The notes under the pieces: model-generated
Database searches by the model: none
The model's input: only the letters and a program-made list of their open reading frames with translations
What the model was told of the DNA's origin: nothing
Assembly: GCA_035285325.1 (NCBI GenBank)
Contig: JAYKJB010000098.1
Coordinates: 1 to 46,542 of the forward strand
Origin: Candidatus Sericytochromatia bacterium
Lineage (GTDB): Bacteria; Cyanobacteriota; Sericytochromatia; S15B-MN24; JAQBPE01
Length of the DNA: 46,542 nucleotides
Direction: 5' to 3'
Program-made: the position numbers and the translations under genes
Shown: one piece after another, positions 19,046-26,919 of the stretch
How positions within the stretch are numbered: the first letter of the stretch is position 1
Layout: each line of letters begins with the position of its first letter

Positions 19046-19075
19046 TGGACAGCTTTTGCAGCGCCCTGATACGAT
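19046..19075 (+). promoter_or_regulatory. Probable gcvPB promoter
   Basis: TGGACA (19046-19051), 18-base spacer, TACGAT (19070-19075). Five and four of six matches to the consensus. The predicted start leaves a ~47-base leader, too short for a glycine riboswitch. Confidence 0.5.
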
Positions 19076-19129
19076 ACCCTCGAGCCCGCGGAGCAGGTAG
19101 GTCATCGCGGGGTCCAGGAGGTCAAACCC

Positions 19130-20632
19130 GTGCCGACCGAACCCACACTGTTTGAAAAAGCCCACGCCGGTCGCCTGGGCATGCGCGTGCCCCCCGCCGG
19201 CGTCGATGCGCCGGCCTGGGAAACGAGCCTACCCGCCACGATGCGACGTAGCAAGCCACTCGCGCTGCCAGCCCTGAGCGAACCGGAGGTGGTGAGACAC
19301 TTCACCCGGCTGTCGCGCAAGAACTACGCCATCGATGCCGGATTTTATCCGCTCGGCTCCTGCACCATGAAGTACAACCCGAAGGTGAATGAGCTGATGG
19401 CGAGACTTCCCGGGTTCGCCCAGTTGCATCCCTACCAACCCGTGCATACCGTGCAGGGGGCGCTGGCCGTGATGTGGGAACTGGAACAAGCCTTGATTGC
19501 GCTGACAGGCATGGCCCGCGTCACGCTGCAACCCGCCGCCGGGGCCCACGGGGAGCTCACTGGAATTCTTGTGATCAAGGCCTACCATCAGGACCGTGGC
19601 GACCACCAGCGAACGGAGATCATCGTACCCGACTCGGCTCACGGCACCAATCCGGCCACGGCGGCCCTGGCAGGCTACAAGGTCGTCACCGTTCCATCGG
19701 ATGCACGCGGCCAGGTGGACCTCGAAGCTTTGCGGCAGGTGGTCGGACCTCAGACCGCTGGCATGATGCTGACGAATCCCAACACGGTGGGGCTTTTTGA
19801 AGAAAACATCGAAGCCATCACGGGCATGATTCACGCCGCCGGCGGGCTGATGTACTACGACGGCGCCAACTTCAACGCCATCATGGGCCTCGTGCGGCCG
19901 GGCGATATGGGCTTCGACATCGTGCATCTCAATCTGCACAAGACCATGACCACCCCCCACGGGGGAGGCGGGCCGGGCTCTGGCCCGGTGGGTGTTTCCC
20001 AGTCTCTGGTCCCCTATTTGCCGACCCCGCGGGTCATCAAGCGTGATCAGCGCTACGACCTCGACTTCGACCAACCAAAGTCGATCGGCCGGGTGAAAGC
20101 GTTCTACGGCAATTTCGGTATGCACGTGCGGGCCCTGAGCTACATCCTGATGATGGGCGGAGATGGCTTGCGACAGGCGAGTGAGGATGCCGTTCTGAAC
20201 GCCAACTACCTGCGCGTCAAATTGAAAGAAACCTACCGACTGCCCTTCGAACAGGTCTGCATGCACGAATTCGTCCTCTCTGGCGACCGTCAGAAAAAGG
20301 CGGGCGCCAACACGCTGGCGTTGGCCAAGCGCTTGATCGATTATGGCTATCACCCTCCGACCATCTACTTCCCGCTGGTCGTCCCGGAGGCGCTGATGAT
20401 CGAGCCGACCGAGACGGAAAGCAAGGCCACCCTGGATGCCTTCGTGGAGGCGATGCGGGCGATCGCGGAGGAAGTCGAGCGCGATCCCGCGCTGGTCACC
20501 CAAGCGCCTCACACGGCGCCCGTTGGTCGGGTTGATGAAGCGACGGCTGCCCGAAAGCCCAATTTCCGCTGGGCCGGCGAAGGGAACATCGACGCGGCCA
20601 CGGCGGCAGCGCGTCCAGCTGGGTGCGCTTGA
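19130..20632 (+). CDS. gcvPB: Glycine dehydrogenase (decarboxylating) subunit 2
   Basis: PLP-dependent P-protein subunit of the glycine cleavage system, which decarboxylates glycine and passes the aminomethyl group to the lipoyl H protein. The 500 residues are typical of the catalytic half in organisms with a split P protein. The N-terminal motif [15 protein letters not shown] is diagnostic. [14 protein letters not shown] follows, and the PLP lysine is Lys271 in [15 protein letters not shown]. The GTG at 19130 has GGAGG 8 bases upstream. The partner gcvPA, and gcvT and gcvH, are not within the window, so they must lie elsewhere. The following flavin reductase starts 39 bases later. Confidence 0.97.
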   Translation: MPTEPTLFEKAHAGRLGMRVPPAGVDAPAWETSLPATMRRSKPLALPALSEPEVVRHFTRLSRKNYAIDAGFYPLGSCTMKYNPKVNELMARLPGFAQLHPYQPVHTVQGALAVMWELEQALIALTGMARVTLQPAAGAHGELTGILVIKAYHQDRGDHQRTEIIVPDSAHGTNPATAALAGYKVVTVPSDARGQVDLEALRQVVGPQTAGMMLTNPNTVGLFEENIEAITGMIHAAGGLMYYDGANFNAIMGLVRPGDMGFDIVHLNLHKTMTTPHGGGGPGSGPVGVSQSLVPYLPTPRVIKRDQRYDLDFDQPKSIGRVKAFYGNFGMHVRALSYILMMGGDGLRQASEDAVLNANYLRVKLKETYRLPFEQVCMHEFVLSGDRQKKAGANTLALAKRLIDYGYHPPTIYFPLVVPEALMIEPTETESKATLDAFVEAMRAIAEEVERDPALVTQAPHTAPVGRVDEATAARKPNFRWAGEGNIDAATAAARPAGCA

Positions 20633-20671
20633 TGCCCCTGAACGGGCCAGACTGGCCAGGGGAGTGACCTG

Positions 20672-21361
20672 ATGACACCCGATAAACCCTTCGAAGTCAC
20701 GGTGCTGCAACGCGCTTGCAGCGCCGTCGATCTCGTCTCCCTGCAACTGGACGCCAGCGACCCGGCCCTGAACGACTCATTTCAAGTCCCAGGGCAGTTC
20801 GTGGTTCTCACGCCTGGAGACCAGCGCTTGTTTGTGGCCCTGGCCTCCGCGCCGGGTGCCCCGGTGTTCGAATTGTTGCTGAAAACGGGGGGGGGCGGGG
20901 CGGCCGACCAGGTCGCGTCGATGTCACCCGGTGAACGTCTCGCTGTCAGCGCCGCCCAGGGACGTGGTTTTCCACTCCATGCGTCTCGGGGTCGCCACCT
21001 GCTCCTGCTGGCAGCCGGTTCCGGCATTGCCCCGCTGCGCGCCGTGATCCAATCGATTCGCCTGACAAGGGGCGATTTCGGCCCGGTGAGCCTTGTTTGG
21101 GGCCTCAAGTCGATGGCTCACTGCCCCTATGAAGGTGAACTGGCGGAATGGCGGGAGGCAGGCATTGACACCACGCTCGTTTACAGTGCCACTCCAGCTT
21201 CCCCCGGGCTGAGGCACGTGCAGGACATCCTCGATACCATCCCCCTGGTGGCTGAGCAGACCGACGTCATGCTCTGCGGCATGAAACCCATGGTCGAAGC
21301 GGCCAAGGCAAAACTTCACGCACGTGGGATCCCACCGTCCGCCATGCATACGAATTTCTGA
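20672..21361 (+). CDS. FNR-superfamily FAD/NAD(P)-binding oxidoreductase
   Basis: Compact 229-residue flavin reductase with an N-terminal FAD-type beta-barrel and a C-terminal NAD(P) domain (LLLAAGSGIAPLRAVIQSI, VSLVWGLKS, DVMLCGMKPMVEA). It lacks the C-terminal Cys cluster found in dihydroorotate dehydrogenase electron-transfer subunits. The FAD motif usually written RXYS is here RLFVALASAPG, so flavin contacts are altered. It ends in HTNF, near the aromatic end common in this family. The ATG has GGGGAG about 8 bases upstream. It lies between gcvPB and a cobalamin adenosyltransferase with short gaps (39 and 12 bases). One idea is that it supplies electrons for cob(II)alamin reduction. This is inference from position only. 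Confidence 0.75.
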   Translation: MTPDKPFEVTVLQRACSAVDLVSLQLDASDPALNDSFQVPGQFVVLTPGDQRLFVALASAPGAPVFELLLKTGGGGAADQVASMSPGERLAVSAAQGRGFPLHASRGRHLLLLAAGSGIAPLRAVIQSIRLTRGDFGPVSLVWGLKSMAHCPYEGELAEWREAGIDTTLVYSATPASPGLRHVQDILDTIPLVAEQTDVMLCGMKPMVEAAKAKLHARGIPPSAMHTNF

Positions 21362-21373
21362 AGGGAAGCCAAC

Positions 21374-21925
21374 GTGCGCATCTACACCAAAACCGGAGAC
21401 CGCGGAGAGACCTCCCTCTACCGCGGAGGACGCGTGTCCAAAGACGCCGCCCGCCTGTCTGCATACGGAACCTTGGACGAATTGAACGCCATTCTGGGGC
21501 AGGCCCTCTCACTCGCGCCGCCCCAGGATGACCTGGAAGCACACGTTTACAGTGTGTTGCGGCGAGTTCAGCGAGATCTTTTCTGCCTCGGAGCCCAACT
21601 GGCCACCCTGGGCGATGAACCACCGGCCTGGAAAATCGAAGAGGCCGACGTGAATCGCTTGGAACAGGCCATCGACGCCATGGACGGGATCTTGCCGCCC
21701 ATGACCACCTTCATTTTGCCCGGTGGGCATCCGGTAGGCGCCACCATCCACGTGGCGCGGACGGTGGCGCGACGGGCTGAGCGGCACATTGTCACGGTGG
21801 CCCGGCAAGAGGCCATTGAGCCATTGATCGGCATCTATATCAATCGACTCTCTGACTATCTGTTCGTGGCAGCCCGTTTCACCAACCTCCAGCTCGGCCA
21901 CGCGGAGCCTCCCCTGGTCATCTGA
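21374..21925 (+). CDS. PduO-type ATP:cob(I)alamin adenosyltransferase
   Basis: Transfers the 5'-deoxyadenosyl group of ATP to cob(I)alamin to make adenosylcobalamin. The 183 residues start with the signature YTKTGDRGETSLYRGGRV and have YGTLDELNA, LPGGHPVGATIHVARTVARR and the C-terminal YINRLSDYLFVAAR, all conserved in PduO-type enzymes. The start is the GTG at 21374, with AAGGGA about 8 bases upstream. It overlaps the convergent membrane-protein gene by 8 bases at its 3' end. The cofactor is needed by the class II ribonucleotide reductase at 37896-40292, the clearest client within the window. Confidence 0.95.
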   Translation: MRIYTKTGDRGETSLYRGGRVSKDAARLSAYGTLDELNAILGQALSLAPPQDDLEAHVYSVLRRVQRDLFCLGAQLATLGDEPPAWKIEEADVNRLEQAIDAMDGILPPMTTFILPGGHPVGATIHVARTVARRAERHIVTVARQEAIEPLIGIYINRLSDYLFVAARFTNLQLGHAEPPLVI

Positions 21926-22595
21926 ATGGGGCACGCGGCCCTCTGCCGGGCCGCGGAAAACGTGTTCGATACTCAGCCAAGGGAAGCAGTTTGGCTCCCC
22001 TGGGGGGTTGGAGGCGCTTGGTCACTCCTCCCATCACCCCACCCAGCAAGGCGAGTAGCAACCAGACCGTGAGTTGAACAGAGGTGTCATCGCCAAGCAG
22101 GACTGCTCCCGCAAACGCGAGGCTGCCGGCCACGGCGCAGAAAGCCGCAGCCCAGAGCAGGCGATGGCGCCCCCCCCACAATCCATACGAAAAACCCAGC
22201 GTGAGTCCTCCCAGGCCCCAGGCGACCCACACGCTCGGGGCTCCCGGAGGCCCTGCGAACATCGGATCAGAACTCAGGCTGGGTAAGATCCATTCCTGAC
22301 AGCCCAAGGCGCTCACCCCCCCCAGTCCGCCAGCCAGACTGCCCAGCAACGCGCGCTGCAGCAATCCAGGTGCATACACGCTCACCACGGCAACGAGGAG
22401 CAGCAAGCCCAGCACCGCCCAGAGAGGCTCAAGCAGGTTCACAGCCTGCGGACAGGCCAGACGATAACACTGCGACCCGGCGAGCAACACGCCCGCACCG
22501 ACCAGCACACTGATGGCAAGACGGCGTCGCAGGGGAGAACTCCGCTGCCGACCTCTGGACGAAGAACGATTGGCGCGAGTGCTCCTCGTTTGCAC
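21918..22595 (-). CDS. Polytopic membrane protein, unrecognised
   Basis: I do not recognise this 225-residue protein. A basic, Ser/Arg-rich N terminus (~20 residues) is followed by about six hydrophobic segments, among them LAISVLVGAGVLLAGS, AVLGLLLLVAVVSVYAP, WVAWGLGGLTLGFSYGLW, FCAVAGSLAFAGAVLL and LTVWLLLALLGGVMGG, and a basic tail with RFPRPGRGPR. The even number of spans and Arg-rich ends suggest both termini in the cytoplasm. The GTG at 22595 is chosen because GGGAGGGAC stands just upstream. An in-frame extension to 22673 looks non-coding. Its 3' end overlaps the convergent adenosyltransferase gene by 8 bases. The leader carries a promoter followed directly by a terminator-like hairpin. 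Confidence 0.6.
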   Translation of the reverse strand: MQTRSTRANRSSSRGRQRSSPLRRRLAISVLVGAGVLLAGSQCYRLACPQAVNLLEPLWAVLGLLLLVAVVSVYAPGLLQRALLGSLAGGLGGVSALGCQEWILPSLSSDPMFAGPPGAPSVWVAWGLGGLTLGFSYGLWGGRHRLLWAAAFCAVAGSLAFAGAVLLGDDTSVQLTVWLLLALLGGVMGGVTKRLQPPRGAKLLPLAEYRTRFPRPGRGPRAPFR

Positions 22596-22675
22596 GTCCG
22601 TCCCTCCCCCAGCGTCAGTTCTTTCAGACGTTATACGAGAGGGCCACGTGCAACCCGAACAGGCGGTCACCAATT

Positions 22676-22737
22676 AAAAAAACCTAACCGGCGGATAGCT
22701 GACGGCAAATGTGCACAGGTCAAGCATCCCGGTTAGG
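22676..22737 (-). terminator. Terminator-like hairpin with T7 tract in the leader
   Basis: Read on the minus strand: CCTAACCGG (22737-22729), a 37-base loop, CCGGTTAGG (22691-22683), then seven T's (22682-22676). No gene lies upstream on this strand, and the hairpin begins about 10 bases after a promoter -10 box. It could attenuate the downstream membrane-protein gene or end a small RNA of about 65 bases. Confidence 0.6.
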
Positions 22738-22746
22738 CTTGTAGAA

Positions 22747-22775
22747 ACTGTAAGCGAGATACCGCAAGCTGGCAA
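22747..22775 (-). promoter_or_regulatory. Promoter upstream of the leader hairpin
   Basis: On the minus strand TTGCCA (22775-22770), 17-base spacer, TACAGT (22752-22747). Five and four of six consensus matches. The predicted start near 22740 is at the foot of the hairpin at 22676-22737. Confidence 0.6.
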
Positions 22776-22844
22776 ATTAAATTTGTGTCATCACCCTCCA
22801 AGGCGCGTGCGGGTATAAGGGGCGAGGTGACAAGGCGAAGCGGC

Positions 22845-23642
22845 ATGGCCGGACGACGAAGCGTTTTTAACTACGTCAAAGGACTTTTCGGGGGTGAGCC
22901 CTCCCGCCTGCCCTCCCCTGGGCGGCGCCCGCCTGTCGCTCCGCGGCCCATCCCGGCCGCCTCGCTGACGCCCAAACCAACTGACCCCGATGCGCTCAAT
23001 CCCGCGACCATCACCCACGTGGGTCGCGTGCCGGATGGACGCGAACTGGTTCGAACCCTGGGCCTGGGGTCCTACCTGGTCGACCGGGAATTGCCAACGA
23101 TCTGCTATTTCCTGCAAGGCCACGTGGCGGAAATTCCCACAGCCGAATTGCGGCATCTGTTCACCTGTTTGATGGAAAAACGCCACTTCGACGAATTTCG
23201 GGTCCAGTACGTGGACCTCTTGAACGCCGCCTCGTTTGAACTGCAGGCCCGCTCAGGGAGAATCAAACGTCCCAGTGAATCCAGCAAAGGCAAACCTGGG
23301 GCGGCCAAGCCGCTCCCGCGCCGACCAATGGGAGGGGCTGCGCTGCCGGCCTGGCCCGACGCGGAAAATCCCGCAACCATCACACGAGTCGGGCGGTTTC
23401 AGGGTGATGCGGAACTCATCATGACGCTCGGTTTGGGAACCTTCGTCGTGCATCGGGAACCGCCGCGCCTGCGCTACTTCGACCGCGGTCGCGAATGGGA
23501 GGTCCCGCCCCACGAGGTCAACGTCTTGATCGACTCCTTACAGGCCAAACTCGACACCGCCGCTCATCAAGCCAGCTATGATGATCTGCTGCAGGTTGCC
23601 AAAATCCTGCAACAGCAGCGCGAGAACCGCCGAAGGCCCTGA
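22845..23642 (+). CDS. Orphan protein with two ~85-residue repeats
   Basis: I do not recognise this 265-residue protein. After a basic, Pro-rich N terminus it holds two copies of one domain. Copy 1 is residues 52-136 (22998-23252), beginning NPATITHVGR. Copy 2 is residues 175-259 (23367-23621), beginning NPATITRVGR. Shared positions include TLGLG, a following RE-P, YF, E-P and Y-DLL; I count roughly 30 identities over 85. A Lys/Pro-rich linker separates them. There is no signal peptide or membrane span, so it is probably cytoplasmic. The ATG at 22845 has a -10-like TATAAG 26 bases upstream. A GTG at 22785 is possible but has no ribosome site. Confidence 0.6.
   Translation: MAGRRSVFNYVKGLFGGEPSRLPSPGRRPPVAPRPIPAASLTPKPTDPDALNPATITHVGRVPDGRELVRTLGLGSYLVDRELPTICYFLQGHVAEIPTAELRHLFTCLMEKRHFDEFRVQYVDLLNAASFELQARSGRIKRPSESSKGKPGAAKPLPRRPMGGAALPAWPDAENPATITRVGRFQGDAELIMTLGLGTFVVHREPPRLRYFDRGREWEVPPHEVNVLIDSLQAKLDTAAHQASYDDLLQVAKILQQQRENRRRP
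22998..23252 (+). repeat. Internal repeat, copy 1
   Basis: Codes for the first ~85-residue unit (NPATITHVGR to the segment before the linker). The similarity to copy 2 is at protein level, so the duplication is old. Confidence 0.7.
23367..23621 (+). repeat. Internal repeat, copy 2
   Basis: Codes for the second ~85-residue unit (NPATITRVGR onward), aligned without a gap of note to copy 1. Confidence 0.7.
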
Positions 23643-23764
23643 GGCCCGCTCCGCCTGAACCGCGCTGAGGCCTTCCGGTGTGACACGTGCCGTTTCGGGC
23701 TCGAGGGCGTCGCGTTAGTGTTGAGGCGGGCAGGGGAACGCGATCAAAGCGAGGCAACACCGCC

Positions 23765-24328
23765 ATGTTCAAGACCGTGCTCGGTCATCAGACCGCTGAG
23801 GCAGCGGCGTTTTCGCTGTTGCAAGCCCTGCGTCAGGTGCATGAAACCGAACTTGCCCCCGTTTCCCCCTTGCGTATCAGCTACCAGGGCGATGTCGACC
23901 CTTTGACATGTGGTCCATCTCAGCGAACCGGCGGGGATGTGGGACTGGTGCTCGAGGTGACGGCGGAACGCACACAGCCTGCGCGACGGCTGTGGGTGGT
24001 CGGTGGGCATCAACAGGGCACCCCTTGCCTGCACATCCAGGTAGAACACGCCCCTCGCCCCTGGCACCTGCTATTCAAGGCCCCGACCTTCGGATACGCG
24101 CAGAGCGGAGGCCTGCGACTTCAAGATCGCCTGCTCTTCCCGAGCAGCGACCCGTTGTACCGGGAACGCGGCCAGGCTGCTTTGCGCCTGGCAAAAGCCT
24201 GGCAAGTGCCCCTGAGAGACAGCTGGTGGCAACTGGGCTTCTGGCATCATCACGACGGAAGATGGAGTTCGGACAGCCCGCGTCGGGTCCTCGCCATGGC
24301 CTGGCTGCAAAGCAATCTGCAGGCCTGA
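23765..24328 (+). CDS. Hypothetical protein
   Basis: I do not recognise this 187-residue protein. It has no signal peptide or membrane span. It is Trp-rich near the end (DSWWQLGFWHHHDGRW), and its middle alternates hydrophobic and polar residues as in beta-strands (LWVVGGHQQGTPCLHIQVEH, then WHLLFKAPTF). The ATG at 23765 has GAGG 10 bases upstream; the in-frame stretch before it to 23687 is basic and looks non-coding. It follows the tandem-repeat orphan by 122 bases in the same direction and is convergent with the kinase gene. The reading frame is favoured over its shadows by its protein-like composition. Confidence 0.5.
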   Translation: MFKTVLGHQTAEAAAFSLLQALRQVHETELAPVSPLRISYQGDVDPLTCGPSQRTGGDVGLVLEVTAERTQPARRLWVVGGHQQGTPCLHIQVEHAPRPWHLLFKAPTFGYAQSGGLRLQDRLLFPSSDPLYRERGQAALRLAKAWQVPLRDSWWQLGFWHHHDGRWSSDSPRRVLAMAWLQSNLQA

Positions 24329-24407
24329 CGGCAAGTTCGACTGACGGCACCCGCATCAGCGCCCCTGCGCGCCGGTTCCGGGAGCTCTGAACTGCTGCAA
24401 CGCTGAT

Positions 24408-26246
24408 TCAGGGGACCACTGAGCGCATCCAGCGCAAACAACGGGTGGCACCGTGCCAGCGGGCCCAGCGCCCTGCCAGCAAATCAGAGGCGAGTGCGGC
24501 CGTCAGACGCTGGCGCATCGGCTGGGAGTCAGGACTGAGCAACCAACAGGTGAGGCGTCGAACGAGCCATTCTCGATCGATGCTGGGGTCGGCCAGCAGG
24601 TTCTCTCCCAGCGCGGCAATCCGCTCCCAGTCAATATCGGGGTCCCCCACAACAGCCTCGAATAGCGTCTCGCGCAGGCCAGCGCCGTCAGGGGAGAGGA
24701 ACCAGTCGACGCCGACTTGCAGGACCTCTCCGATTCGGAAATCTGGGTCCCGCCTCGCCAGCCGTAAGAGTTCCTCCAGTCGGTCCCAGTCCAGGCGCCC
24801 ATCACGCACCAGTTCCCGCAAAAAACGGTCCCGCAGGGCTTTTCCGCCCTCCGTGAGCAGCAATTTGGCCGCGAAGGGGATGGAAACATCCAGCGCATGA
24901 AAATGCGGATCAAGTTGCAGGCCTATGCCCTCCAGGGAGATCAAGGTGCGGATGATCATCGAGAACGAGACGGGAACACGCAGGCGATAGCGATAAAAAA
25001 TGTCTGCCAGCGGCTCTGTCATCTCGCGAAAGGTGGGGCGATGCCCCAGCGGTTGATAGGTGGCGTCGAGAATCCAGCGAATGGTCGGCTTCAACGGAGC
25101 CGGGTCCTTGCCTGGTTCGATAAAACCTAGCGCTGCCATGTCGCCCACCAGGGCATCCACATCCTGATCCACCAGATGCAAGAAGGTGTCGACCAGTCGC
25201 AGTTGCATCGGTCTCGGCAATTCGCCAACCAGGCCGAAGTCGATGAAGATCAGGCTGCCCGCCTGATCGACCATGATGTTCCCCGGGTGGAGATCGGCGT
25301 GGTAGAAGCCATCCTCCAGCAGTTGCTTCAAGTTGACGTGAACGGCGTGCTTGACCAGACGTGGAGGGTCAATCGCCAGGCGATGGAGGGCCGGCAAATC
25401 CGTGACCCGGACCCCGTGCATGAATTCCATGGTCAACACACGACGTGAGGAATAGGCTCGATACATCTTCGGCACCGCCACCCCAGGAAAGCGTGCGAAA
25501 TTGGCCCGAAAACGGTCAGCGTTATCGGCCTCCCGACGATAGTCAATCTCGGCGTGCAAATTCCGGTCAAACTCATCGAGAATCTCGACCAGGGGCAAAC
25601 TCCCCAGAGCGTCCGTGTACCGCGCCACCCATCCTGCCAGCAGACGCAGGGCGGCCAGGTCGACCGCGAATCGCTCGAGCAGGTCCGGCCGCTGGACCTT
25701 GACCGCGACCTCCTCGCCAGTCCGCAGGCGAGTCTGATACACCTGTCCCAGGCTTGCCGCTGCAATGGGCTCGGAGGGAAAGTCGACGAACAACTGCCCT
25801 ACCGGTTGCCCAAGTTCCTCTTCGATGAACCGACGAGCCAGTGGCGTCGAAAAGGGCGGAACGCGGTCCTGCAGGTGGGCCAGTTCCTCGATGAAGCTCA
25901 AAGGCAGCAGGTCAACCCGCGTGGAAAGGGCTTGACCGACCTTGATGAAGGTCGGGCCCAGCGCAACACACTGCTCCCGCAGCCAAGCCGCCAGCCGGCG
26001 CTCGGCGTTCTGGGAGGCCGCAGGGTCCTCGGCCAATTGCCTGGCCTGGCGACGGGCCCAGGCGAAGCGAACGGCCACCCAGACCACCTGCAAGGTGCGC
26101 CGCAGAATGCGCCGCCAGCGGGTCGCATCCGGAGCAGCACGCAGCACCGGCAACGCCACCGTAGCGGGGGAGGTGGAAGCGGGAGCGGGCAGGGCGAGGT
26201 TCGCTCGTCTCGCCGCGGGGGGATTCAGCGCTGAATCACGCCGCAC
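24408..26246 (-). CDS. ABC1/UbiB-family atypical kinase
   Basis: Member of the UbiB/ADCK/AarF family, ATPases or kinases linked to quinone and isoprenoid lipid metabolism. The 612 residues show the family-specific KXGQ motif (Lys102 in TFIKVGQALSTR), the Ala-rich nucleotide loop in IAAASLGQVY, the VAIK-like VAVKVQRP, the catalytic loop YHADLHPGNIM and the metal-binding IDFGLVG. The C-terminal ~180 residues are helical and poorly conserved. The GTG at 26246 overlaps the end of sodC by 22 bases. The first ~40 residues are Ala/Pro-rich, and a later GTG (near 26159) is also possible. A quinone-linked role fits the Rieske protein at 45620. This link is inference. Confidence 0.9.
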   Translation of the reverse strand: MRRDSALNPPAARRANLALPAPASTSPATVALPVLRAAPDATRWRRILRRTLQVVWVAVRFAWARRQARQLAEDPAASQNAERRLAAWLREQCVALGPTFIKVGQALSTRVDLLPLSFIEELAHLQDRVPPFSTPLARRFIEEELGQPVGQLFVDFPSEPIAAASLGQVYQTRLRTGEEVAVKVQRPDLLERFAVDLAALRLLAGWVARYTDALGSLPLVEILDEFDRNLHAEIDYRREADNADRFRANFARFPGVAVPKMYRAYSSRRVLTMEFMHGVRVTDLPALHRLAIDPPRLVKHAVHVNLKQLLEDGFYHADLHPGNIMVDQAGSLIFIDFGLVGELPRPMQLRLVDTFLHLVDQDVDALVGDMAALGFIEPGKDPAPLKPTIRWILDATYQPLGHRPTFREMTEPLADIFYRYRLRVPVSFSMIIRTLISLEGIGLQLDPHFHALDVSIPFAAKLLLTEGGKALRDRFLRELVRDGRLDWDRLEELLRLARRDPDFRIGEVLQVGVDWFLSPDGAGLRETLFEAVVGDPDIDWERIAALGENLLADPSIDREWLVRRLTCWLLSPDSQPMRQRLTAALASDLLAGRWARWHGATRCLRWMRSVVP

Positions 26247-26806
26247 GCGATGCGGGGCCCCCCACTGATGCCCGACTTGGGTTCTCCGGAAATGCCCTGG
26301 TCAGGGTTCTTGTGCAAGATAATGGCGCTGCCGTCCGCATCAAAGACTGACAGCGGTCCGTCCGACAGGGTCACCCGGGTGGTCCAAGCGTCCAGTCGAC
26401 CGTGTCCCCGCTCATCCACCACCAGGTTGGGCAAGTCGCCGAGGTGATAAGGATGGTTGACGTCGGGATCAGAATTGCCGGCAGGACCAGGATCGAAGTG
26501 ACCACCCGCCGACTTGAATGGGGGTGTGCAGTCCCCGACCGCGTGGATGTGTACGCCGTGGCGTCCTGGGGCCAGCTTGGCGGGGCTACCCTGAACATCG
26601 ATCACCACGCGCACCGCCCGACCATCGTCATTTTGGACCTCGATCAGGGTGGCTGAGCCCACAATGCCATCACCAGCAATCGCGGCCTGGGCACGAGCCA
26701 GTTCGCGCCCGGCCGGCGCGTGACCGTGACCTTCCTGGAACAGGACAGCACATCCAGCCAGCACAGACGCCGTCAGCAGAGCAATCACGAATCGATGGGA
26801 ACGCAT
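26225..26806 (-). CDS. sodC: Cu/Zn superoxide dismutase lipoprotein
   Basis: Converts superoxide to hydrogen peroxide outside the cytoplasmic membrane. The 193 residues start with a lipoprotein signal: lipobox LAGC with Cys19. Copper ligands are His86 and His88 (HGVHIHAVGDC), the bridging His is His103 (GGHFDPG), Zn ligands His121 and Asp124 (HLGDLPNLVV), and the last Cu His is in AIILHKNPDQ. The disulfide Cys are Cys93 and the one in ACGVI near the C terminus. The His that normally comes nine residues after the bridging His aligns with Ser112; His118 may replace it. The ATG at 26806 has AGGAGGT 3-9 bases upstream. Its end overlaps the UbiB-like gene. Confidence 0.93.
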   Translation of the reverse strand: MRSHRFVIALLTASVLAGCAVLFQEGHGHAPAGRELARAQAAIAGDGIVGSATLIEVQNDDGRAVRVVIDVQGSPAKLAPGRHGVHIHAVGDCTPPFKSAGGHFDPGPAGNSDPDVNHPYHLGDLPNLVVDERGHGRLDAWTTRVTLSDGPLSVFDADGSAIILHKNPDQGISGEPKSGISGGPRIACGVIQR

Positions 26807-26919
26807 GGGACCTCCTGGTGGGGTATTCTAACACGCCCCGCCTCCCCGGTTGGGGGCCTGCGAGACAGTCCTTCCAACGGTACAATGAGGCGTCCCCTCG
26901 GACTGGACAGGAGCTTCCC

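Noticed and set aside
18922-19129. Glycine riboswitch upstream of gcvPB
   Set aside because: The leader after the predicted promoter is about 47 bases, too short, and no tandem aptamer pattern was seen.
23040-23075. GGTTCGAACC, like a tRNA T-arm
   Set aside because: No acceptor, D or anticodon stem fits around it, and it lies inside the tandem-repeat coding sequence.
26518-26919. In-frame N-terminal extension of the GH15-like gene
   Set aside because: It runs antisense through sodC and past its ribosome site; the GTG at 26920 has its own AGGAG and starts the conserved domain.
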